Positions 12,463 to 23,619 are shown, counted from the first letter of the stretch. The stretch is DNA of 64,000 nucleotides from Thamnaconus septentrionalis (GCA_009823395.1 CM020508.1:2557515-2621514), one strand, 5' to 3'. The notes: generated from the sequence alone by a model not told the origin. Translations and numbers: made by a program.

Positions 12463-12480
12463 GCACGCACACAGACAGAC
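12418..12480. repeat. Compound (CA)n microsatellite, 63 bp
   Basis: CA run interrupted by CAGA and CG steps. Confidence 0.96.
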
Positions 12481-13616
12481 TGAGATGCTATCGCTGGCCC
12501 TCGGCCCCATGGCCGTGCGTCACGTGGCAGCAGTGCCCCTCTGAGACCAAGCTTGAAGATGGACATCAGTCGGCCTGCTGGGGTGTAAGTGAGCGCGATT
12601 GGATTAATTCGCCGTCGATCTGCTGCCGCGCTGCCGCGTAAGTGACTCTGAGTTACGCCTCCTCCGCAAAAAATCCCAGAGCCACAGAGTGGAAAAGATG
12701 GAAAAGGGGAAAAAATAAAAAGCGGGCTGTAAATCGGCAGCAGCAGATTGACGGACTCGGATTGATGGACTTCCCAAGAAGAAAATGAAAAGCGACGCAG
12801 CTGCGCGACCTCAGTGTGACGCACTGAGGAGGGAAGGAGGTCGAAGTTCAACTCCGACTTCGCGAAACTTTGCTAACTCTTGTTGATGTCGATTTCAATG
12901 CTGACTTTGCTGTCGTGGCAAGAACAACAGAAAAAAAAACCAACTAAAAAAAAGATGTCATGACCCGGCACATGTTAAATACACACGGGCGTGTGTGCGT
13001 GTTTTTGAGGTGAAAGTTCAACTTCTTCTCCCTGTAACATTTAACCACAGGTCAGAGTTGTTTCTTAAGTTAATGATGCTGCATGCTAACAAACCTTCAA
13101 ACTAGAAATTTACAATTTCCTCTTTTCCCTTTTCCTTGCTTCTGCTTTGGCAACACTTCCGTTGTACTCTCAGCACAAGGTTGAAAAAAAAGATGTATTT
13201 AAAATCATCAGTGTAGGTATGAGAGAGTGTGAAACATTCTATAGATAAAAGCACGAGCGTGTAAACATTTCAATTAGCGCGACGCTTTTTCGCTTCGTGT
13301 TTTTCTCCATCCACCTCTGTGAATGTCGACAGCCAGACAGTGGCGCTCACACGGTCGACATCCTTAAATAAAAAAATAAATAAATAAAGTGTAACGTCTG
13401 GAAACTTTCAGGTGAGATGAAAGGAAATGTTTCTTTTTTCCCCTCCGTGGAGTCACTTTGTCACGTTTACAATCCCCGCCGAGAAATCCTTGTTCTTTTT
13501 CCCCCCGCTAACGTCCGTGTAGCTTTTTCCCGCTTCCTTGTTCTTTTTTCTTTTCTTTTTTTTCACTTTTATCTTTGGAGGGAAATTACACGCGGTGCCA
13601 ATTATACATTTTCACA

Positions 13617-13623
<7 letters not shown>

Positions 13624-13653
<30 letters not shown>
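13624..13653. repeat. (CAG)10
   Basis: Pure CAG run. The plus-strand poly-Gln frame around it has no splice sites or family likeness, so I treat it as noncoding. Confidence 0.96.
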
Positions 13654-13654
<1 letters not shown>

Positions 13655-14100
13655 TGGCTGGGAGTTAATGGAGGCTGAGTAATTAGCATGAGCGGCACTA
13701 AGCACCGCTATCGCCACCTACAGACGGGGCCGAGGAGGGGCGTGAAGTCGGCTGTTAGGAGGCTCCCGAGCGAGAATCAGCGTGTTAGTGACCCTGTCTG
13801 AGGGTGGGGGGGGCGGACAGGTGACGGCGGTCCATTAGGAGGCGCTTGTCGCCATTTCCTCCGTGACGCAGCGCCGCTGTTAGCGACCCTCATTAAAACT
13901 AATTGCTGTTTCTATTTGAAAGGTTCCTCGTTACCTTGAAGGCAAACGCCGACGTTTTGTCTCAATGAGCAGCGGGAACATGACAAACACGTTTAGTTAG
14001 CGCGGCTCCAGCGCACTTCCCTCCGTGCCTCCCTCCGCCCCGGAAGAAAGGAAGTTTGGAAACATCAAAAGGAGAACGGAAGAGAAGAAGTGTTTCCTAC

Positions 14101-14222
14101 CTTCTGGATCCACATGGACACGCAGGAGTGGTGGGCCAGCAGCGTCTTGCAGTCACAGAAGTTCCTGAGGGGGTCGCTGGCTTTCAGCTGGACGTCCCTG
14201 CAGATGAAACACTCGGACGGAT
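14101..14222 (-). CDS. Internal exon encoding the N-terminal half of a RING-CH (MARCH-type) zinc finger
   Basis: This 122-bp minus-strand exon begins after a CACTGCAG acceptor and ends at AAG|GTAGGA. It enters with the last two bases of a split codon and leaves in phase 0, giving 40 full codons. Numbering from the first full codon (Pro), it shows Cys4-x2-Cys7, Cys22-x-Cys24, His30-x2-Cys33 and Trp37-Ile38. The C-x3-W-I ending after the His/Cys pair is typical of RING-CH domains in membrane-bound E3 ubiquitin ligases. The last two cysteines of a C4HC3 domain are missing and must lie in the next exon at lower coordinates, which I could not find. The spacing from the C-x-C pair to His is five residues, shorter than the usual seven, so the family member is unusual or is a RING-CH-like domain. 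Its inferred role is to bind an E2 enzyme for substrate ubiquitination. I cannot assign a gene name. Confidence 0.75.
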
Positions 14223-14278
14223 CTGCAGTGGCAGTAGAAGAAGAAGAAGAAGAAGAAGAAGAAGAAGAAGAAGAAGAA
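14223..14278 (-). promoter_or_regulatory. 3' splice site whose pyrimidine tract is a triplet microsatellite
   Basis: On the plus strand this is (AGA)14 at 14236-14278 followed upstream by a short unique stretch and CTGCAG. Read on the minus strand it is a long TTC repeat, then about 13 bases ending in CAG directly at the RING-CH exon. The repeat therefore supplies the polypyrimidine tract of the acceptor. Confidence 0.65.
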
Positions 14279-16017
14279 AAGACGAGGGTGAGATTAGGAT
14301 CCTCCAACCGCTGGATAGAGCAGATTTAAGGCTTGAAGTTCTTGCAGGTTCCGTCTTGAGGCGCTCCGATGGGTCAGAGTACAACTGGACCAATCAGGTT
14401 CCTCTTAGGAGAAAGAGGCAGAGCCAAAGGCCAGGTTGGGTTGGGACAGAACCAGGGAGCCGAATCTTCTTAGAAAGATTGAAAGTCCATGACTTTGAAT
14501 ATGAATTTCAATTGTTTCAAGTCAAAGGTCGTCCTGTCAACCATTTTACAGCCGTTTAATTTAGGATTGCAGTCTAATGGGGAATTTATTTTTATTTTTT
14601 TTGTAGAACTTTTGGTGCAGTACCTCTAGTGACCACTAGAAAGGAGGATGCAGGAGGCAGAGGGCTCTGGTCAGTCTGTCAGTTCAGGAACTTTCTCACC
14701 TGTTTATTCTCAACATGTTAACCGAGCAAAGTGAATCTGCAGCTTTCAAGCGATCGCCGCCGGCTGAAATCTGCGACGTGGCGAAAAGCAAAAAAAACGC
14801 TGCAGCGGTGAGCGACAGCGAGGAATCGCAACCGCTGTGTCGGCGGCGTTATTTGTTTTGTTTTTCCGCTGGCAAAATAAAAAAGAAAAAGTGTTGCTTG
14901 ACGTGTGCGTGCGGAAAAAAAGAGCAGGAAGTGACTCAGTTATATACCCCCGCGATGACTTTAATCCCAGCAGAGGCAAAGTAATGGAGGGTGGAAATAT
15001 AGGTTCATGCAAAAACAAACACCCACTTTGACAGCATGTTGTGTTTGTCATCAGAAGAAGAAGCTTGAACTGAGTTCTCAGATTTTACTTCTCCGGCTGT
15101 CTGGCACATCGGCGATGATGACAGTGAAATTTTAGTGACCGTTAAATTAGATTTTTTTTTTTTTTTTTTTCCTCTTTACTGCTTTTACTCATCATTACAT
15201 CATGAAGGAATTGAAAGTAATTAGTCTGAGATCTGAGTTGCGCCGCCTCTCCTCTTGAAGTGACTCGACGGCTCACGACAGAAATGTTGGATTGATGAGG
15301 CCACAAAATCAAAAAATATATAGAATTAAAAAAACGGTGTCAAGAAATAACCTAAACGGGCCGCTGAGTTATCATAATCAGCGCTAAACAGCTAAAGCTA
15401 TTAGCATTAGCATTGGGATTTTAGAGAAATCTCATTTTCAGCAATTTGTCCAACCGAGCTAAGCTGTTTCAGCCCAGCGCCCTTCATGAAGGCAGGGGAG
15501 AAGAGAAAACAGAGGTCACGTACAGGCAGGGACCCCGCAGGTCACATGATCCAAGTTCATAGTGGAACAAACATTTTCCAAAATGCGGCAAAATGACAAA
15601 TTCCGAGGCGGATTACTGAATTACTTCCTGCAGCGAAAAATGTAAACGTTTCAGGCTTTTTATTATTATTAACATGTTATTAATCTGCAACTGAGGGGGT
15701 TCGCAGCCATAGGTGACACGATCAAAATCGTTTTTTAATGATAAAATAATACCAAAAAAAAACATTTTTTTTTCACTCCGACAACCTTCAGTCTGACATC
15801 TTGCAGTGAAACCATCCGGATCACGTCAACTAGAGTGAAAAAAAAAGGTGAGCAGGCAGAATAGATGGATCGCCTGGAGGGGCAGGAGGAGGGGAGGGTT
15901 TAGGGGGGAGGAGCTAGTCCACACAGCCCCGCCTCCTCCTTTGTTTCGGAAGCGAGACGTCTCTGATTTCACCGGCCGACGTCGAGCGGATTCTGCCGGC
16001 GGAGGAGCGAGGAATCA

Positions 16018-16042
16018 CGGCGGCGGCGGCGGCGGCGGCGGC
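16018..16042. repeat. (CGG)8
   Basis: Pure CGG run in a locally CpG-rich stretch (15.9-16.1 kb). Confidence 0.95.
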
Positions 16043-16488
16043 TGTCATCGGAGTGAAGCCGCCGTCTCTTCCAGGCCTCTCGGTGAACCGAGTCGCTCCG
16101 GGGAAGGAAACCTCCTCGCTCCTCTCACGGAAGCTTCCAATCAAAGGAGCTTCATTTCCCTTTTCACTTTTTTCTCCCCCGTCTTTTCAACTCCAAACCA
16201 TCAGATTCTGCGTAAGCAGATTTTTATCACTGAGCAGGCAAATATCTCACCCCGCGTTAACATCTCACCCCGCGTCAGACATTTCAGACGGAGGAGAAGG
16301 AGGAGAAGAAACAGACAGATATACTTCTATTTTCCCAACAGTCCACTGAGAAAAAAAAACAGTGCAACATATTTATCTGAAAATGTGAGCTGTGTTTTTT
16401 TTCTTTTTTTTCCTGCGACCGGCTGTCGCCTCCCTCATCGAGGCCTGTTACTGACTTCAGCCACCTGGTTGGCAAGTCCATGACGCAT

Positions 16489-16524
16489 AATCATCATCAT
16501 CATCATCATCATCGTCATCATCAT
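16489..16524. repeat. (ATC)12 with one interruption
   Basis: ATC run with one GTC unit. Confidence 0.95.
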
Positions 16525-16626
16525 GGTGCCAGTCAGACTCTGGAAGCTCCAACCACCCTGACAAAACGCCACATTTATATAGTTTTGACTCACGGTGGAA
16601 ACATAATGATCGTCTCACCTGACAAT

Positions 16627-16653
16627 GCACACACACACACACACACACACACA
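16627..16653. repeat. (CA)13
   Basis: Uninterrupted CA run. Confidence 0.95.
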
Positions 16654-17154
16654 TGCCGAGCGCGACAGTCAAGGAGCCAAAAAATTCTCCCCAGATTCAC
16701 AGCGACACCAATTACACCCACATGAAGCACCTTTTAACATTTCATTCCCCCCAAAACACCGCGCCTCCCTCCTCCCCAACCACCCCCCCCAAAAAAAAAG
16801 AAAAAAAAAAAAAACCTGCACTGCCTTTACGATCATTATGGCGAGCCCCGAGGCACTGCAGGAGTGGAGGAGCTGGAGCAGCAGCAGTAACTAGGAAACA
16901 CGGTCGCAGCTGGGATTGTAAACACGAGTCAAACCGACACAACGGTGATGATCCGCGACTGGCCGTGTCAGCGGAGGTGAGACTGGCACCTCGCTAACCT
17001 GAACTCCCCGCTAACAGACTCCTGCGCGGGGTGCCGAGAGCTCAGGGGGAAAAAACAAAACAAAAAACTCCCCGCTCTCGGCTGCAGCGGCGCCACCTGC
17101 AGGACACAAAGCAGAGCAAAGGCTAGGTCCGAGTCGCCCTGATCTCAGGGAGAA

Positions 17155-17235
17155 CGCTAGGCTAACGCCAGCTTGCTAGGCTAACATCAGCTAGTTAGGC
17201 AAACATCAGATAGTTAGGCTAATGTCAGCTAGCGG
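17155..17235. repeat. Short tandem repeat of about 20 bp, four copies
   Basis: Diverged copies of TTAGGCTAACATCAGCTAG follow one another. The GCTAAC/GTTAGC word recurs singly elsewhere in the window. Confidence 0.75.
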
Positions 17236-17345
17236 ACGTAGCGGTGGGTGTCTACCACGGATGATTCAATTCCATCGGCCGCAAAGGATGATGGGAAAGT
17301 ACAAAGGAGGACGCAGACGTGGATTGTAGTGTAAACAAACTGAGG

Positions 17346-17382
17346 AGGGGAGGGGAGGGGAGGGTGGTGTGTTGGGGGGGGT
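17346..17382. repeat. GGGGA repeat and G-run, quadruplex-capable
   Basis: Several GGGGA units are followed by GTTGGGGGGGG. At least four G-runs lie within 37 bp. Confidence 0.85.
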
Positions 17383-17562
17383 TTGGAGAAAATGCCAGAT
17401 TGGGATAATTTAATTGTCCGTTGCGTCGCTAACGACCTCATTAAGGGAAGAATGATGGGAAAATCAGTGCGGTCCAGGCGAAGGAGTGTGTCAGTGTGAC
17501 AGCCATCTGGCTGCAGAGGAGGGGAGGGGGGTGGGGGCGGAGCCTGGTGGTGGTGTGTATGC

Positions 17563-17611
17563 ATGTGTGTGTGTGTGTGTGTGTGTGGGTGGGGTGGGGT
17601 GGGGTGGGGTG
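17563..17611. repeat. (GT)12 then (GGGGT)4, quadruplex-capable
   Basis: A GT run passes into four exact GGGGT units at 17587-17611, a regular G-quadruplex motif on the plus strand. Confidence 0.93.
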
Positions 17612-18255
17612 TCCAGTGAGTTACCCTGGAGGCCGAGCCCTAAACCTGGAACAGCAAATGTTGTTATTTTAAAAACCTCTTCTATCACTTCTCCTTGATT
17701 CCACAGGGAACTGCGCCGACAATGTTTAGGTTTTAAAGTCAGATATTTGCAGCAGAACAGTCAGAAATTTGATACAGTTGAAAACATTTCACCATGACAA
17801 ATGAAACACGTACTCAGACTGAGGTCTGAGATCTGAAACTAATCTGAGGCGTTCATGTTTTACGTGAACGCTGGGGAGGTCCAATCTTTTTACGGCAACT
17901 CAACATTACAGCGAGTCCCGGCCGACTGAAAAGATCACAATAGCAACACAACATCACTTCCACACCTGCTTCCTGTCGTCCGGAGTGAATTAATCTCCAC
18001 GCTGGGGAGTTAGCCGACCGCTAGGCTAGCCTCAACTAACGACTCTGCAGCGCAGAACTTTGGGTCCCGCTGCAGGTCGCAGAAGCCACAAACTCATCAC
18101 AACATCAAAGTGATTTTGTTTGCGAGTGCAGGAAAAGCGACAGTTTTGTTTTGTTTTTGTTCTCCCGGCTGCTGCTGATTTGCTGTTTCGAAACGGGAAA
18201 AACAAAAACCAACCAATCACAACCGTTGCGCAAGAGACAAACGTGACTGCCCTCC

Positions 18256-18298
18256 CCACCACCACCACCACCACCACCTCCACCACCGCCACCGCCAC
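18256..18298. repeat. (CAC)n
   Basis: CAC/CGC triplet run. Confidence 0.92.
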
Positions 18299-18619
18299 AA
18301 CAATAACAACTTTTTTAAGCCAGCACGCCTAATCTTTGAAAACATCCATGCAAACGTGGAAACGTTCCACCGCTACATTTGCAATTTAAATGTCGGCACT
18401 TTCAGATTTGAGTTTCAGCTTGACGGCCGACTGTGCTTCCCAGTCAAGCTGAAGAACTGGGCAGGCGGATGAGAGAACCTCAGCTGTATGAAGACACATC
18501 GTGTGTGGTGGTGGAGTGAGAATGAAAGTGAAGCGGCAGGACGTACCGATGACCAAAGTGGTGAAGGACTCAGCGGGAGTCAGTGTTTGGTACTGGCTGC
18601 TCATGTTTCAGCCTCTTCT

Positions 18620-18646
18620 GGCGGCGGCGGTGGTGGTGGTGGTGGA
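18620..18646. repeat. (GGC)n(GGT)n
   Basis: GGC units pass into GGT units. Confidence 0.9.
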
Positions 18647-18785
18647 GACGACTCACTCCAGAGAACTCCCACACAGCTTTTCCCAGACAGCCGTCGGCTG
18701 TTTCCTCTCAACATTCCTCAGCAGCTCCGTCCCGGCGGAGTTGACGAGGCCGCGTCCAAGCAGGAGTTGTGACGGCTGAGGACGA

Positions 18786-18787
<2 letters not shown>

Positions 18788-18817
<30 letters not shown>
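18788..18817. repeat. (CTG)10
   Basis: Pure CTG run. Confidence 0.96.
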
Positions 18818-18819
<2 letters not shown>

Positions 18820-19023
18820 AACCGCTCAGCTGATCGCTGTGGCTTTTTGTTTTTGAGGAAGTTTGGCAGGAACGAGCAGCCAATCACGGCGGAGGGCTCC
18901 GCACAGCTGTGCGTCATGACAGGAAGTGGAGTCGAGAGGGCGGAAAACGAGCAACAAAAGGCAGCGAAGGCTGAGACTCTGCTGTCAGGGGAAGGAGAGG
19001 AATGTGCTGAGCGGAGCGGAGCG

Positions 19024-19120
19024 GGACGTTCAGGAGCTCAGGACGTTCAGGAGCTCAGGACGTTCAGGAGCTCAGGACGTTCAGGACGTTCAGGAGGTTC
19101 AGGAGGTTCAGGAGGTTCAG
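19024..19120. repeat. Minisatellite of 17-bp and 9-bp units
   Basis: Three copies of GGACGTTCAGGAGCTCA are followed by two of GGACGTTCA and three of GGAGGTTCA. The short units look like truncated long units, which suggests stepwise slippage. Confidence 0.9.
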
Positions 19121-19453
19121 TTTTCGGTCGTGATAAAACAAAGGCAAAATGAAGATGTTGGTGATTACTCACAACACCAGAGTGTCGCAAGCAGCCGTTC
19201 AATGCAAAGCCGGGATTTCCCTCCCTTTACAAACTCAGCACAAGTCAGCAGTTGCTCCATGTTTCTTCGTTTGTATCTTGTTTGTTAGATAATGTATCAG
19301 GTACGAGTTCTGGCAACAAATAAAACAAACACGCAACTGGAGATCAGATTGCACCACAGAGAAGAAGTGCCAGATTTTCTTTTTTCACTGTCCTACATTC
19401 GGATGTAATCCGATCCATTTGTTGTTGGATAACTTTCATAACGTTGTGACTCA

Positions 19454-19456
<3 letters not shown>

Positions 19457-19497
<41 letters not shown>
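19457..19497. repeat. (GT)17 then (GC)3
   Basis: Long GT run ending in GCGCGCG. Confidence 0.96.
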
Positions 19498-19498
<1 letters not shown>

Positions 19499-20270
19499 AG
19501 AGAGAGCGTGTGTGAGAACAGCGTGAGTCAAGTCTTGACACTTCAGTGGTTCAGGAGCTTTTAGATTAATGCCACACAGAGCAGGTGTAAGAATTGGTTT
19601 CTTCCACTTGGATGAAATTCACCTGGATGGCAAATGCGACTGAACACCCAAACAACCATTGGTTAAAATAAATAAATACCAAATCCAATCTATTAAAAAA
19701 AACAAAACGAAACAATAAAAGATACATAATCGAACCCGGCTAGATTTCTGACTTTGTTTTGACTTGGCTGGAACTCGGCGTGGGAGGAACAGAGCCAGGA
19801 AGAGGACGAGGAGGAGTCTGACACTCTCAGGTTGCAAAAAATGTGACATAACCTGCGCGTCACTTCACACACACGCCACTGCGAAACCCTTTAAACGTGT
19901 CGCAAGGGCTGCTTGAGCAACAGTCGGCCACAGCACTGCTGACCTCAGATCACCCGGAGGCCTCGTGGCAGCAGCCACGCCCTCATCCGTTTGAACGATT
20001 TAGCGCTACGCCGCCGTTGAACGGCGATCGGCGCTCGCTCAGAACGAGCTCCATCAGCTGTGGATCGGATCCAAACGCACAATCAGAGGCTTTGAGCGGG
20101 ATCATCTCAGATTAGGAGGCCTGGGGGACAAACGAGGAGATGACGGGATGTCGGAACATTAAGAGGGGATAAATTAGCAGTCACATGACCAGACCGCGTC
20201 AGCGACTGGTGTTTTTGGGAGTAAAGGCCGAGGTGGCTGACGAAGAGGAGGAACGCGTGGTGTTTGAAAG

Positions 20271-20850
20271 CGGGTCCAGTTTAAACACGTTTAGACCAGA
20301 GTAAACCAGTTTAAATCAGTTTAAAACAGAGTAAACCAGATTAAATCAGTTGAAGCCAGTTGAAACCCGTGTAAACCGCGGTAAACCAGTTTAAATCAGT
20401 TGAAGCCAGTTGAAACCCATGTAGACCGCAGTAAACCAGTTTAAATCAGTTGAAACCTGATTAAATCAGTTGAAGCCAGTTGAAACCCATGTAGACCGCA
20501 GTAAACCAGTTTAAATCAGTTGAAGCCAGTTGAAACCCATGTAGACTGCAGTAAACCAGTTTAAATCAGTTGAAACCTGATTAAATCAGTTGAAGCCAGT
20601 TGAAACCCGTGTAGACCGCAGTAAACCAGTTTAAATCAGTTGAAGCCAGTTGAAACCCATGTAGACTGCAGTAAATCAGTTTAAATCAGTTGAAACCTGA
20701 TTAAATCAGTTGAAGCCAGTTGAAACCTGTGTAGACCGCGGTAAACCAGTTCAAAGCAGTTCAAACAAATTTAAATCAGTTCAAACCAGAGTAAACCCGT
20801 TCAAAGCAGTTCAAACCAGTCGAAATGGGTTTAAACCAGTTTCAAGCAGT
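20271..20850. repeat. Hierarchical minisatellite: 10-bp subunits in 50/70-bp and 120-bp units
   Basis: About 58 consecutive 10-mers of the type TTAAAYCAGT run without a single insertion or deletion. They are ordered into 50-bp blocks (such as GTAAACCAGT TTAAATCAGT) and 70-bp blocks that add TTGAAACCTGA-type subunits. Three 120-bp higher-order units follow at 20401-20520, 20521-20640 and 20641-20760, with few differences among them. Outer subunits are more diverged. Short A-tracts recur once per helical turn, which predicts bent DNA. Reading frames through it are not credible genes. Confidence 0.95.
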
Positions 20851-20859
20851 GTAAAAGCT

Positions 20860-23120
20860 CTTCACTCTGCCACTGAAACCTGCCGCCATAGAAATAATGT
20901 TATAAAACTAAAGTTAATCGCTGGAATGAGCGTTTTTGTTTTGCTGTACGATGCTAAAAATCTGCATTCATGGATTTTAAATTTTCATCAGGAAACTTTT
21001 TTCTCTCTCTCTTTTTCTCTCTCTCTCTCTCTCTCTCTCACCCTCTTTCTCTCTCGCCCTCTTTAAACAAAGAAATTCACAGTCAGGAATTGAACAATCA
21101 TCACTTCTGGTCTGCATTACAACACCCACAGAAAAAAATTGATCACCCCAGACAAGTTGGGCCTTTGGCGGTTTCTTAACAAAAAAAAAAGAAGAAGAAG
21201 AAGAAAAAAAAGCAGCCCTGCGGTATTTAATCAAACATGAAAGCAAAAAAAAAAAAAAAGAAAGAAATCCGGCTTAATTTTAAAATCAAATGTAGAAGAG
21301 CTCCTTTTGTCGCGAGGCCGATATTTTAGTTCCGCCCTCATTTGAATATCTAACAGTGATGTAAAGCGGGCCGGCTGCTGATAACACACTTTCCAGCAGG
21401 ATAAATAATGTAGCAGGCGGTTAACGTCGCCGTGTTCCTCTTTGCATATTTTAAAGCCGATGAGGACTTTGGGCCGCCGCCGCTTTGGCTCCTCCCCCTC
21501 CGGCAACAAAGGGTATTTTGGAGGGTTTGGCGTATTAAAGAACGGTGACCTCTGACCTTATCCTAAGCTCCCCTTGTCACACGGCGGCGGCGCGCCTGCT
21601 TGAAAGCCGCGGGATTCTTCTCCTCTGATCTTCTCGACGTCTCTCACGTTGAATGACGGCGCTCGCAGCTTCGTCCTTGCGTCTCTCCGTTCTTTTGGGT
21701 TTTCCTCCCCTAGCCGTCGGAGGTCGCAAAGTTCACCAACTATCTGTTACGCTCCGTCTCTGCGGATATCGTACCGTTGTTGAACGGATATGAAACGGGG
21801 AAGCACTCGGCGGGGGAACCTTTTAAGAAAGCGCTGAGCTTTGAGACGGAACAATAAACCACAGGGAAAGTTCCGGTTGTGATCATTTCTCCCACCTTAA
21901 GAACGGCCTGAACCTGAAACCTTTTGTCATTTCAAACCCGACTCCTCGTCTCGGGCGATGAATCGCAAGAGGTACGAGATGAAAAGGAGGTTCGGCTTTT
22001 CGCGGAGCAGCTACGATTTTTGGCCGAAATTTAATCCAGGCCTTTTGTCTTGCGACAGATTCACATCCAAGCTGGAAAATGTCGTGAAGACAAAAAACAC
22101 GCGAGAGCATCAGGAACGCAAGTCAGCGCTGGTCAAGGCGATTTCTTTCGGTGTGTTTTTTTTGCGGAGAAAAAGGGCAACAATAAACTAACGGTGCCAA
22201 ACGCGACGAGCTTGAAGGACTCACGAGAAAGACGGGCGCCGCTCCGTGTCACGTCGCCCAACAAGAAACGTTTTTTTCGTGTCGCCTTGGAAATTTTTAG
22301 AATTACAAACAACAAGCTAGAAAACGGAAGCGACTGCCCTCGACCAAAGTGCAGTTAGGCTACACAGCAGGTAGACCAAAATTGGACATACAGTACGGTA
22401 AGTGCAGTACTGCGTGAACGCACTGGGCTCCAAAAGAAAGTGCATTCAGTCGTAGTAGCGAGGAGATCTACACGTCCAGGGTTCTTTCGTTTCACCGGTA
22501 GCTGGTTCGACTGCAGAAACATCCACCTCCAGTTCAGTCAGGCTTGAAGGAACCGGGGCTGTTAACAGTGAGATCCAACCAAACAAACCACTAACTAACC
22601 AGCCAAGCCACCAACCAACCAGAGCTTCCAGTCGCTGCACCTTCCAGTTACCGACCCGAGCAACAAACTCGACTGCCGAGGAGAAAAGCGTCTCTCACTC
22701 CGAACCAACCAACCAAAGTTGTTCCTCCGTGCAACTGAGTCCAAGTCCAACTTCCCGACGCTTGATCACAGACTCTGGGATGTCAGCTGCGTTTGACAGA
22801 GGGAGAATTTGTCGTCGGCTTGCTGCCAACTTTGCCGCCGTCGTCCAATTTTTCGCCGCCGCGGTTTGCAGCAGAAGCCGCCGATTTGAGTGCGAGTATT
22901 CTTTTTTTTCCTTTCTTTCCACAGACGCACAATTCCCTCGCCCAACACGTTTGCCTGTAAACAATGAGGTGGCGAAGTGATTCTCTCCTCCTCCTCCTCT
23001 TATTCCTTCACCAACACTCCTTGCCCACAGCGCCGCCCTGTCAGTTCTCCAGCAAAGTGACACAATTTGTATTTTTTTTTAACCATCCTGTCTTGACCGA
23101 GGCAAAAGCTTCAGGAGGCC
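20860..23120. other. No gene supported
   Basis: CpG-moderate sequence with poly(A), (GAA) and CCAAC-rich stretches. A 77-codon frame at 21958-22191 has many Arg and Lys residues but no splice or domain support. Confidence 0.45.
21002..21039. repeat. (CT)n
   Basis: CT run with a short T interruption. Confidence 0.94.
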
Positions 23121-23129
23121 GAGAAATTG

Positions 23130-23480
23130 TCCCTCCATTAGGAACTGGACAAGCTTAATTAGGAAAACGAGATAAGGCCAAATCAAAATGACCTGATTGA
23201 AAAGGAAAAAAAAAAAGGAAAAGAAAAAAAAAAGTCCTTCTTGTCGTCGTCCTCCTCCTCCTCCTCCTCCTCCTCCTGCTGCCGCTGCTGCTCCGGAGAA
23301 GCAGAACTTTGTTTGATTGATTGGAGGCCGATGAGCCCAGGGCCCCAGTGTTGGCAGCCCCGGGTCGGCGCTCTAATGAAAGCCGCATAATTAAGATTAA
23401 AGAGCAGCGAGCGGCGACACGACGGCTGAGCGGCGTTGGGGGCGATTCTCCGACGACGACGACGGGAATAATTGGAGAGG
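23130..23480. other. Candidate conserved noncoding element
   Basis: AAGCTTAATTAGG and GATAAGG (GATA-type) near 23150-23178, and CATAATTAAGATTAAAGAGC near 23386-23405, flank a TCC microsatellite. Confidence 0.33.
23250..23277. repeat. (TCC)9
   Basis: Triplet run following a T/C-rich stretch. Confidence 0.93.
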
Positions 23481-23518
23481 AGTGTCTGCGATCCCGGCAG
23501 ACGACCGCGGCCACCGCA

Positions 23519-23545
23519 AACCCTGGGCGGCGGCCGCCCAGGGTT
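23519..23545. repeat. Near-perfect GC-rich palindrome
   Basis: Two 13-bp arms (AACCCTGGGCGGC and its exact complement) are separated by a single G. The sequence can form a very stable hairpin. Confidence 0.9.
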
Positions 23546-23575
23546 GCTGGATTCTGTACCGCTGCAACTTTGGAA

Positions 23576-23619
23576 ATATATATATATATTATATATATGT
23601 ATATATGTGCGTATAGAAA
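23576..23619. repeat. AT/TATG-rich microsatellite
   Basis: Imperfect AT run with ATGT steps. Confidence 0.9.

Larger units (their letters stand above)
14600..17150. other. No gene supported; intron or intergenic
   Basis: If the RING-CH gene extends upstream, this lies in the intron 5' of its exon. A CpG-richer patch at 15.9-16.1 kb with CGG repeats is the only compositional change. Confidence 0.45.

Noticed and set aside
19140..19245. 30-codon minus-strand frame starting at an ATG and ending GAGTAA
   Set aside because: Looks mildly coding-like, but is short, isolated and without homology or splice context.
20271..20850. CRISPR-like array
   Set aside because: Units are contiguous 10-mers without unique spacers, in a vertebrate genome.
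20710..21066. 118-codon plus-strand frame through the 10-bp satellite
   Set aside because: The frame rides on a 10-bp repeat, which rotates through all frames, and then enters a CT microsatellite. It is not a credible gene.
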